Shown: one piece after another, positions 1 through 4,974 of the stretch
How positions within the stretch are numbered: the stretch's first letter is position 1
Layout: each line of letters starts with the position of its first letter
Assembly (NCBI GenBank): GCA_965370495.1
Contig: CBDUUV010000125.1
Coordinates: 1-5,727, forward strand
Source of the DNA: Krumholzibacterium sp965370495
Lineage (GTDB): Bacteria > Krumholzibacteriota > Krumholzibacteriia > Krumholzibacteriales > Krumholzibacteriaceae
DNA length: 5,727 nucleotides
Reading direction: 5' to 3'
Made by a program: the position numbers and the translations under genes
Notes under the pieces: generated by a model
Told to the model about the DNA's origin: nothing
The model's database searches: none
What the model saw: the letters and a program-made list of their open reading frames with translations, nothing else

Positions 1-440
1 ATCTTCAAATTCGCCTTCGTCTGGATCATTCTCGCCTTTTCGATCTTGCCCATCTCATCGATCACTATTCTGACCGTTTTCCCTTCCGGTTTGACCGGTC
101 CATCGAAATCCTGAAACTCTCCGCCACTTCTCTGTCTCCTGTCGGTACGCTCTGTAAATTTCAGAGCGACTCTCTGCCCGCCATCCTCGAGTTCCGTATC
201 AAGCGAGAGTTCTGCTTTGACTACACTGATCATTACAAATTCCATCCCGTGGTAATTCGATTCGTGGCGCAACATCCCCTTGTATTTCAGAACCTGCGCT
301 TCTTTCAATGAAAATCTCAGCGTTACTTCCTTGTCTTCCGACTTTGCGCTGACATTCGAGAAAGTGGCACTCACAAAAAATAGTACAGCCAGAATGGCCA
401 GTGAACAGATATGGCTTTCTTTCTTTACGATAGTTTTCAT
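1..440 (-). CDS. Secreted protein of unknown function (N-terminal part)
   Basis: The gene starts with ATG at 440 and stays open for 146 codons to the left edge, so the C-terminus is missing. The N-terminus is a clear Sec signal peptide: basic residues K2, K6 and K7, a hydrophobic core at about residues 11-27, and a likely signal peptidase I site after V30-S31-A32. Cys12 lies before the hydrophobic core and is not a lipobox. The mature part alternates charged and hydrophobic residues in short strand-like stretches (for example V39-L45, V91-F95, V123-I127), suggesting a beta-rich, soluble or periplasmic protein. I do not recognise the family. It loosely resembles uncharacterised exported beta-strand proteins, but I cannot assign a domain. 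It follows nrdR after 37 bases with an almost ideal ribosome binding site, so it is probably cotranscribed and well translated. Its presence at the end of a nucleotide-metabolism operon gives no clear clue to function. Confidence 0.85.
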   Translation of the reverse strand, partial: MKTIVKKESHICSLAILAVLFFVSATFSNVSAKSEDKEVTLRFSLKEAQVLKYKGMLRHESNYHGMEFVMISVVKAELSLDTELEDGGQRVALKFTERTDRRQRSGGEFQDFDGPVKPEGKTVRIVIDEMGKIEKARMIQTKANLK

Positions 441-445
441 CGAAA

Positions 446-452
446 CCTCCTT
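446..452 (-). promoter_or_regulatory. Strong Shine-Dalgarno site for the secreted protein
   Basis: On the minus strand the sequence reads AAGGAGG, five bases before the ATG at 440. It is a full match to the anti-SD core, fixes the start codon, and supports the gene as real even though the window cuts off its end. Confidence 0.85.
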
Positions 453-477
453 CGAAGTTGTTGGTTTTTTGAGGTAT

Positions 478-954
478 TTATTCCTCTGAAGTTTTCTGCT
501 CCTTTGTTTCGAGCAGGCTTCGCAGTTCCAAAAGGAACTGCGATATATCCTTGAAGTCCCTGTATACCGAAGCGAAACGTACATATGCCACCTGGTCGAT
601 AGCGGAGAGCCTCAGCATCACCTCATTGCCAATTTCCTTGGTCGGAATCTCGTCGCGCACCCTCCCCGAAACACTCTTTTCCACTTCATCGATAAGTTTC
701 TCGAGTGTTTCCATGGAAACCTGGCGTTTCTCACACGCCCTGAGAAGGCCGTTCAGGATCTTGTCGCGCGAATAATGTTCACGCCGGCCATCCTTCTTGA
801 CAACCATCACGGGCCGGTGTTCAACATATTCGTAGGTAGTAAACCGGTGGGCGCAGGCAATACATTCCCTGCGTCTTCTCACTGCGGAATTCTCCTTGGT
901 CGAACGTGAGTCGACTACTTTGTCTTCATCATGACCACACGCGGGACAACGCAA
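478..954 (-). CDS. nrdR: NrdR, ATP/dATP-sensing repressor of ribonucleotide reductase genes
   Basis: NrdR binds paired boxes before ribonucleotide reductase operons and represses them when dATP is high. The predicted protein is 158 residues, against about 150 for well-studied members. It opens with the family's zinc ribbon: C3 and C6 in RCPACG, then C31 and C34 in RECIACAHRFTTYE. Between them are the conserved VVDSR and the Arg run R26-R29, which belong to the DNA-binding half. An ATP-cone domain follows at about residues 48-138, beginning with VMVVKKDGRREHYSRDKI. The last 20 residues are a charged tail. The start is taken as TTG at 954 because the family begins directly with (M)RCPxCG and no ATG or GTG is available there; the frame stays open upstream to a TTG at 1005, which would add 17 non-family residues and overlap the previous gene. 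It lies 19 bases after the dCMP deaminase stop, so the two are surely cotranscribed. Confidence 0.96.
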   Translation of the reverse strand: MRCPACGHDEDKVVDSRSTKENSAVRRRRECIACAHRFTTYEYVEHRPVMVVKKDGRREHYSRDKILNGLLRACEKRQVSMETLEKLIDEVEKSVSGRVRDEIPTKEIGNEVMLRLSAIDQVAYVRFASVYRDFKDISQFLLELRSLLETKEQKTSEE

Positions 955-960
955 GATATG

Positions 961-968
961 CCCCCCTT
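961..968 (-). promoter_or_regulatory. Purine-rich ribosome binding site deciding the nrdR TTG start
   Basis: The minus strand reads AAGGGGGG, ending six bases before TTG at 954. It departs from AGGAGG at one position but is correctly placed. Together with the RCPACG N-terminus it supports TTG as the start codon. Confidence 0.6.
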
Positions 969-973
969 TTTGT

Positions 974-1447
974 TCAGTCCTCCGCAATTTCAGCCGAAGG
1001 AGCAAGCGCCAGATAAACCGTTTCTATTCCGGACTCTTCAATCATCTCTTTACCAAGTTTATCCGGGTATGTCGCGCCGAGGACTAATCTCCTGATCCCG
1101 GCATTTATTATCATCTTCGTACATGTCGAACAGGGAGAATTGGTGCAGTACATCGTAGCACCTTTTATCGAAACCCCGCTACCTGCAGCCTGGATGATAG
1201 CATTCTGTTCAGCATGGGCACCGCGACAGAGTTCGTGTCTCTCTCCGGAGGGGACCCCCATTTGATCGCGAAGACATCCGATATCGAGACAATGCCTTAG
1301 CCCCTTGGGAGCGCCGTTGTATCCTGTCGAAATTATCTTCTTTTCCTGGACGATAACCGCTCCGACCCTGCGCCTGAGACAAGTTGACCGCTCAGCGACA
1401 AGATCAGTGATCTTCATAAAATATTCATCCCACGAGGGTCTTGCCAT
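974..1447 (-). CDS. Deoxycytidylate (dCMP) deaminase, zinc-dependent
   Basis: This cytoplasmic enzyme deaminates dCMP to dUMP, the substrate of thymidylate synthase. The 157-residue protein has the full zinc deaminase signature: H78-A79-E80 (zinc ligand and catalytic glutamate) followed by Q81-N82-A83-I84, and S104-P105-C106-x-x-C109 with the other two zinc cysteines. The N-terminal WDEYFM and RSTC-RRxVGAVIV segments and the GYNGAPKGL loop (residues 42-50) are typical of dCMP deaminases, including the ComEB type, rather than of cytidine or guanine deaminases. An insert with C53, C58, H71 and C74 before the HAE motif could hold a second zinc, as in some phage and bacterial members; that is inference. 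The ATG at 1447 is preceded by AAAAGGA (1457-1463) at nine bases. The 109-base gap after glyA holds no convincing terminator, so the gene likely belongs to the glyA transcript, and nrdR follows after 19 bases. Confidence 0.95.
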   Translation of the reverse strand: MARPSWDEYFMKITDLVAERSTCLRRRVGAVIVQEKKIISTGYNGAPKGLRHCLDIGCLRDQMGVPSGERHELCRGAHAEQNAIIQAAGSGVSIKGATMYCTNSPCSTCTKMIINAGIRRLVLGATYPDKLGKEMIEESGIETVYLALAPSAEIAED

Positions 1448-1556
1448 ATTGCTGTATCCTTTTCAATCCTGTACGCGAAAGATCATTCATGCAACCCGAC
1501 CCATAGAGCATTCTACCATACAACATATCATCCAATAGCACAGTCCATACAGAGTT

Positions 1557-2810
1557 TCATTCATAGAGCGGAAAACGTCCGGCAAGATTTTCCGCCTCGC
1601 TGCGGACAGCTTCTATCACACTGTCATCTTCGATATTCTCCAGAACCTTAGCCATCATGTTTCCGACTTCTTCCATCTCGGCCTCTTTCATTCCCCTGGT
1701 TGTAAGGGCCGGAGTGCCAACGCGAATGCCGGAAGTCACAAACGGACTCTGCTTGTCGAAGGGAACCGTATTCTTGTTGACCGTCAACCCGGCCTTGTGA
1801 AGTCTTTTCGCCGCCTCTTTACCGGTTAATTCCCTGCTTGACAGATCAAGCAGAAAGAGATGGTTGTCGGTACCGCCGCTTACGACCTCGAACCCCCTTT
1901 TCATCATGCCGGAAGCAAGTTTGCTGGCGTTGGCTACCACCTGTTTCTGATACTCTTTGAACTCATCAGACATCGCTTCCTTGAAACACACAGCTTTTGC
2001 GGCGATGCAATGCATGAAAGGTCCACCCTGCGTGCCTGGGAAATTGAACTTGTCTATAGCTTTTGCGTATTTCTCCAAAGCCAGTATGAGCCCGCCCCGG
2101 GGGCCACGAAGGGTTTTGTGAGTAGTCGAAGTAATTATATCAGCATAAGCTACAGGGCTTGGATGGACACCACCGGCGATAAGCCCCGCGATATGAGCTA
2201 TATCGACCATCAAGTACGCATCGATCCTGTCACAAATCGCCCTCAGCCTTTCCCAATCCCAGAAACGCGGGTAAGCGCTTGCCCCAGCAACGATAAGTTT
2301 CGGTCTTTCCTTAAGAGCCTGCTTTTCTATCGTGTCGTAATTAAGTACCTTCGTTTCTGGATCAACTTCGTAGTGAACGACATCGAAGAAAAGTCCAGAA
2401 AAGTTGACAGGGTGTCCGTGCGACAAATGCCCTCCATGAGAAAGGCTTAATCCCATTATCCTGTCGCCGGCCTCGATAAGGGCAAGGTAGGCTGTGATGT
2501 TCGCCTGTGTACCGGAGTGAGGCTGGACATTCGCGTACTGGCTGCCGAAAAGTTCCATCGCCCTCTCTCGTGCCAGGTCTTCCGCCTTGTCTACAAACTT
2601 GCATCCTCTGTAGTATCTCCTGCGAGGATACCCCTCGGCATACTTGTTCTGCATAGGATTGCTGAGAGCCGCCAGCACCGCCCTGCTCGTAAAGTTCTCA
2701 CTGGCTATCAGTTCCAGAGTGGTCTGTTGCCTGTTGAGCTCGGACACCATCGTTTCCATTATCTCAGGGTCGGTCTTCTCCAGATACTTGAATAGATTCT
2801 CATCAAACAT
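1557..2810 (-). CDS. glyA: Serine hydroxymethyltransferase
   Basis: GlyA is a PLP enzyme that converts serine and tetrahydrofolate to glycine and 5,10-methylene-tetrahydrofolate, feeding purine, thymidylate and methionine synthesis. The 417-residue length matches the bacterial enzyme (E. coli, 417). Landmarks are LIASENF with S37 (residues 34-40), NKYAEGYP with Y57 and E59 (55-62), QPHSGTQAN (97-104), the cofactor-contacting D203 and H206 in VDIAHIAGL, the PLP-binding lysine K232 in STTHKTLRGPRGG, and the carboxylate-binding R363 in GIRVGTPALTTRG. All expected active-site residues seem present. One oddity is the segment at residues 62-69, PRRRYYRG, with Arg at 63 and 68 where Gly is usual. 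The ATG at 2810 overlaps the end of rpiB by 8 bases and has an AGGTG-type ribosome binding site near 2816-2822, so translational coupling with rpiB is likely. Confidence 0.98.
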   Translation of the reverse strand: MFDENLFKYLEKTDPEIMETMVSELNRQQTTLELIASENFTSRAVLAALSNPMQNKYAEGYPRRRYYRGCKFVDKAEDLARERAMELFGSQYANVQPHSGTQANITAYLALIEAGDRIMGLSLSHGGHLSHGHPVNFSGLFFDVVHYEVDPETKVLNYDTIEKQALKERPKLIVAGASAYPRFWDWERLRAICDRIDAYLMVDIAHIAGLIAGGVHPSPVAYADIITSTTHKTLRGPRGGLILALEKYAKAIDKFNFPGTQGGPFMHCIAAKAVCFKEAMSDEFKEYQKQVVANASKLASGMMKRGFEVVSGGTDNHLFLLDLSSRELTGKEAAKRLHKAGLTVNKNTVPFDKQSPFVTSGIRVGTPALTTRGMKEAEMEEVGNMMAKVLENIEDDSVIEAVRSEAENLAGRFPLYE

Positions 2811-3288
2811 CGTTACACCTCTTGTCAGATCCTGTGCCGCATCCCCCGCGGCTGTTCTCGTAGCCGGTTATCTTGTCAATCCTGGCCTTGTGTCGTCCAC
2901 CATCGAAGCCCGTTTCAAGCCACACTCTCACGATCTGTTCCACGTCAGGATCCTCCATACTTTTTTCCGACAGGGCAAGCACATTCGAATCGTTGTGCAT
3001 GCGGGTCATCCTCGCATCATCGACCGTGCGGCAAAGAGCTACTCTTGCCCCCTTGACCTTGTTCGCGGCAATCGATATCCCGATACCGCTTCCACATATG
3101 ACAATACCCCGATCAGCCTCACCGGTTACGGTTTTTTCCGCGACCGGGATCCCGAAATCGGGGTAATCAACAGGCTCGGTACCATCTGTACCAAGATCGA
3201 GGAACTCATGCCCCTCTTCCGTAAGCATTTTCTTCAGACGCTCTTTCAGGGGGTAGCCTCGGTGATCCGATCCAACGGCAACCTTCAA
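2803..3288 (-). CDS. rpiB: Ribose-5-phosphate isomerase B (RpiB/LacAB family)
   Basis: RpiB interconverts ribulose 5-phosphate and ribose 5-phosphate in the non-oxidative pentose phosphate pathway. The protein begins with the family's KVAVGSDHRG (D8, H9). It carries DLGTDG (31-36), DYPDFG (41-46), the catalytic loop ICGSGIGISIAANKV with C65 as the expected base, and RMHNDSNVLAL with H98 for ring opening, ending the conserved part with GGRHKARIDKI (130-140). The start is TTG at 3288: the family motif begins there and AAGGAGG lies five bases upstream. The frame runs open further up to 3387, but those residues are not family-like and would overlap ilvE. At 161 residues it is longer than the usual 145-150, because of a Gly/Cys-rich tail (141-161) that covers the ribosome binding site of glyA. 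The stop overlaps the glyA start (ATGTTTGA), and ilvE ends 55 bases upstream. Confidence 0.96.
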   Translation of the reverse strand: MKVAVGSDHRGYPLKERLKKMLTEEGHEFLDLGTDGTEPVDYPDFGIPVAEKTVTGEADRGIVICGSGIGISIAANKVKGARVALCRTVDDARMTRMHNDSNVLALSEKSMEDPDVEQIVRVWLETGFDGGRHKARIDKITGYENSRGGCGTGSDKRCNDV

Positions 3289-3293
3289 GACAC

Positions 3294-3300
3294 CCTCCTT
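3294..3300 (-). promoter_or_regulatory. Shine-Dalgarno site deciding the rpiB TTG start
   Basis: The minus strand reads AAGGAGG, five bases before TTG at 3288. It is the only strong ribosome binding site near the conserved N-terminus and supports TTG over the non-family upstream extension. Confidence 0.8.
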
Positions 3301-3309
3301 TTTGTCAAC

Positions 3310-3325
3310 CAAGGATTTTTCCTTG
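3310..3325 (-). other. Small perfect stem-loop before the rpiB ribosome binding site
   Basis: In the ilvE-rpiB gap the minus strand has CAAGGA, an AAAA loop, then TCCTTG: a perfect 6-bp stem with a 4-base loop, nine bases before the AAGGAGG of rpiB. It has no U-tract, so it is not a terminator. Its downstream arm TCCTT is also complementary to AAGGA in the ribosome binding site, so two mutually exclusive pairings can be drawn. A regulatory role is not shown. Confidence 0.4.
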
Positions 3326-3343
3326 TACCGGAAATTTTTCAAG

Positions 3344-4264
3344 CTAAATGAAGTCGAGCCAGTCCATCCTGCTTTCAACCTCAGCATTGAGCATCTTGAA
3401 GAAAAGATCCTGAAGTTTCTTGGTTATCGGACCTCTTTTTCCCTCGCCGATCTTGATCTTGTCGATGCTGCGAATAGGGGATATCTCGGCCGCGGTCCCG
3501 GTGAAGAAAACTTCGTCGGCTATATAGAGCATTTCTCTTGGAACAAGCTGTTCGCGGACTTCGTATCCGAGATCTCCGGCAAGGTCTATCACCGTGTTAC
3601 GGGTAATCCCGGGGAGTACGCTTGCACCCAGTGGCGGAGTATATATGATCCCGTCCTCGATCAGGAAGATATTCTCCCCGCTTCCTTCACTGACATATCC
3701 GTTCGTATCGAGAGCTATCCCTTCGGTATAACCGTTGACGATAGCCTCCATCTTGATCAGCTGCGAGTTCATATAGTTGGCTCCAGCCTTGGCAAGAGCT
3801 GGAAATGTATTCGGGGCTATCCTGTCCCACGTCGATACGCAGACATCGACACCCTGTTCGAGCGCCTCTGGGCCGAGATATTTGCCCCACTCCCACACAA
3901 CGATAAAGGCATTTACAGGATTCGCGAAAGGATTGACTCCAAGAGAATCATACCCTCTATAGACGACGGGCCTGATATAACAGGCTTCCATCCCGTTGAC
4001 ACGCACCGTCTCTTTGCAGGCTTCCATGAATTCTTCTCTGGAAATCTGCGGTTCCATCCGGTACATCTTCGCGGAGTTGTACAGGCGCTTTATATGAGGT
4101 TCAAGACGGAATATCGCAGACCCCTTTTTTGTTTTGTAACATCGGATTCCCTCGAAAAGACAGGATCCATAATGAATAACGTGGGAACATACGTGTATAT
4201 TCGCATCGTCCCAGTCTACCATTTTCCCATCCATCCATATTTTTTCTGATTTCGGCAATGCCAT
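3344..4264 (-). CDS. ilvE: Branched-chain amino acid aminotransferase (PLP fold class IV)
   Basis: IlvE moves the amino group between glutamate and the 2-oxo acids of leucine, isoleucine and valine, the last step of their synthesis. The 306-residue protein matches E. coli IlvE (309) in length and end-to-end layout: WMDGKMVDWDDANIHV (10-25), HYGSCLFEGIRCY (31-43, the YGxxxFEGIR signature), the expected PLP lysine K159 in ALAKAGANY, the EGIALDTNGYVSEGSGENIF block (181-200) with the cofactor-contacting E193, VLPGITR (216-222), and DEVFFTGTAAEISPIRSID (250-268), ending in WLDFI. These are more typical of branched-chain than of D-amino-acid transaminases or aminodeoxychorismate lyase. The ATG at 4264 has AAGGAG (4272-4277) at seven bases. 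A promoter lies about 100 bases upstream, so ilvE is likely the first gene of the operon that continues into rpiB and glyA. No leader peptide or attenuator is evident. Confidence 0.96.
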   Translation of the reverse strand: MALPKSEKIWMDGKMVDWDDANIHVCSHVIHYGSCLFEGIRCYKTKKGSAIFRLEPHIKRLYNSAKMYRMEPQISREEFMEACKETVRVNGMEACYIRPVVYRGYDSLGVNPFANPVNAFIVVWEWGKYLGPEALEQGVDVCVSTWDRIAPNTFPALAKAGANYMNSQLIKMEAIVNGYTEGIALDTNGYVSEGSGENIFLIEDGIIYTPPLGASVLPGITRNTVIDLAGDLGYEVREQLVPREMLYIADEVFFTGTAAEISPIRSIDKIKIGEGKRGPITKKLQDLFFKMLNAEVESRMDWLDFI

Positions 4265-4361
4265 ATCCCAACTCCTTTGCGGACCTGTGAATGCTCACCC
4301 GGAACAACAGACTCATGGAGACGCTGCCGGAAGTGTCTTCATTAATCATTACGACTGCGTT

Positions 4362-4390
4362 ATTATACTGATAAGAGAGTTTGCCGGCAA
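4362..4390 (-). promoter_or_regulatory. Sigma70-type promoter for the ilvE operon
   Basis: On the minus strand a -35 element TTGCCG (4385-4390), an exact 17-base spacer and a consensus -10 TATAAT (4362-4367) lie between the phosphatase and ilvE. Transcription would start near 4355, giving a leader of about 90 bases before the ilvE ATG. The -35 element is half of the perfect 10-base palindrome TTGCCGGCAA (4381-4390), which could be an operator, though palindromes of this size are common by chance. Confidence 0.7.
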
Positions 4391-4415
4391 CCAATAAAAT
4401 GCGTTTTGTGCTGAA

Positions 4416-4435
4416 TTTTCCAGAATACCGGAAAA
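4416..4435 (-). terminator. Stem-loop after the phosphatase gene, possible weak terminator
   Basis: Eighteen bases after the phosphatase stop the minus strand forms an 8-bp stem (TTTTCCGG with CTGGAAAA, one G-U pair) around a TATT loop. There is no U-tract after it, so it is not a standard intrinsic terminator. It could end or stabilise the upstream transcript before the ilvE promoter starts a new one. Confidence 0.35.
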
Positions 4436-4453
4436 ACAGCGAACAGATACTAT

Positions 4454-4930
4454 CTAGGGTTTTTCCAGGGCGAACCTTTCGGCGAGATGATCTATAAGAA
4501 GGCGAAGAAACACTTCGATCTCGTCTCTCACGCGGTTATACGTATCGCGGTCGCCTCCGATCGGATCTGCTATATCGGGATCCTCTCCCGAATCATCCAG
4601 TGTTCCGAGTACAATAGCCTTCGATTCGGCCTCCGGGACGGCCCGGATGATATGTACCAGGTGTGCCCTCGTCATGGTTACAAGAAGATCTGCGCTGCCG
4701 ATCAGTTCTTCAGTGAGAAAAGTAGCGGCATGATATTCGAGATCGGCGCCCTTTTCAGCAACAGCCAGGGCTCCATACTCTGCCGCAGGCTGCCCCTCGA
4801 ATGCGTGTACACCCGCTGACGAGAGCTCGATCTCTTTCTGCCAGGCTTCGGGTATCATAATCCTGGCCAGCGCTTCGGCCATCGGGCTGCGGCATGTATT
4901 TCCGGTACAGACAAATAATACTTTCTTCAA
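4454..4930 (-). CDS. ywlE: Low-molecular-weight phosphatase, YwlE-type protein-arginine phosphatase candidate
   Basis: The 158-residue protein is a low-molecular-weight protein phosphatase. The P-loop is CTGNTCRS at residues 8-15 (nucleophile C8, phosphate-binding R14), and the general acid is D122 in ADPIGG, followed by the family's Y131. T12 in the P-loop is the position (Thr11 of B. subtilis YwlE) known to favour phosphoarginine; tyrosine phosphatases of this fold usually carry Ile or Leu there. LTEELIGSADLLVTM (72-86) also resembles YwlE closely. YwlE removes the phosphate placed on arginines by the McsB kinase, a mark for ClpCP degradation. Against a clean match, I124 replaces a Phe of YwlE in the DPF motif. 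The start is TTG at 4930, where the family begins (KKVLFVC) and GGAG lies seven bases upstream; an ATG at 4999 would add 23 atypical residues and overlap the preceding gene. The product is cytoplasmic. Fold is certain; arginine specificity is inferred. Confidence 0.9.
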   Translation of the reverse strand: MKKVLFVCTGNTCRSPMAEALARIMIPEAWQKEIELSSAGVHAFEGQPAAEYGALAVAEKGADLEYHAATFLTEELIGSADLLVTMTRAHLVHIIRAVPEAESKAIVLGTLDDSGEDPDIADPIGGDRDTYNRVRDEIEVFLRLLIDHLAERFALEKP

Positions 4931-4937
4931 TATGACG

Positions 4938-4941
4938 CTCC
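4938..4941 (-). promoter_or_regulatory. Ribosome binding site supporting the phosphatase TTG start
   Basis: The minus strand reads GGAG seven bases before TTG at 4930. It is short but well spaced, whereas the alternative ATG at 4999 has only a weak AAAGA-like sequence before it. Confidence 0.5.
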
Positions 4942-4974
4942 GATCCTCGATTACGGTTGTATACGCATTGTAAT

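Noticed and set aside
441..477. GAGG/CCTC inverted repeat at the nrdR stop as a terminator
   Set aside because: The stem is only 4 bp and is followed by A residues, not T, on the transcribed strand; the next gene has a strong ribosome binding site directly after it.
1448..1556. Possible promoter between glyA and the dCMP deaminase (TAGAAT at 1510-1515 with a TG extension)
   Set aside because: No -35 element is found at 16-18 bases, and the gap shows no terminator or repeat. An internal promoter is possible but not supported well enough to annotate.
1448..1556. NrdR box before the dCMP deaminase
   Set aside because: The AT-rich stretch with ACAACATAT looks faintly similar, but it lacks the 16-base palindromic pattern and there is no second box at the usual spacing.
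3302..4249. Long plus-strand open frame of 315 codons opposite ilvE
   Set aside because: It lies almost wholly antisense to a clear ilvE, has no recognisable motif, and is explained by the codon use of the real gene. The same applies to the plus-strand frames at 2644-3351 and 1860-2450.
4101..4394. Minus-strand frame running from the ilvE leader into ilvE, as a possible leader peptide
   Set aside because: Its start region overlaps the promoter, the internal ATG near 4351 lacks a ribosome binding site, it is not rich in branched-chain codons in a block, and it does not stop before ilvE. It is not a classical attenuator peptide.
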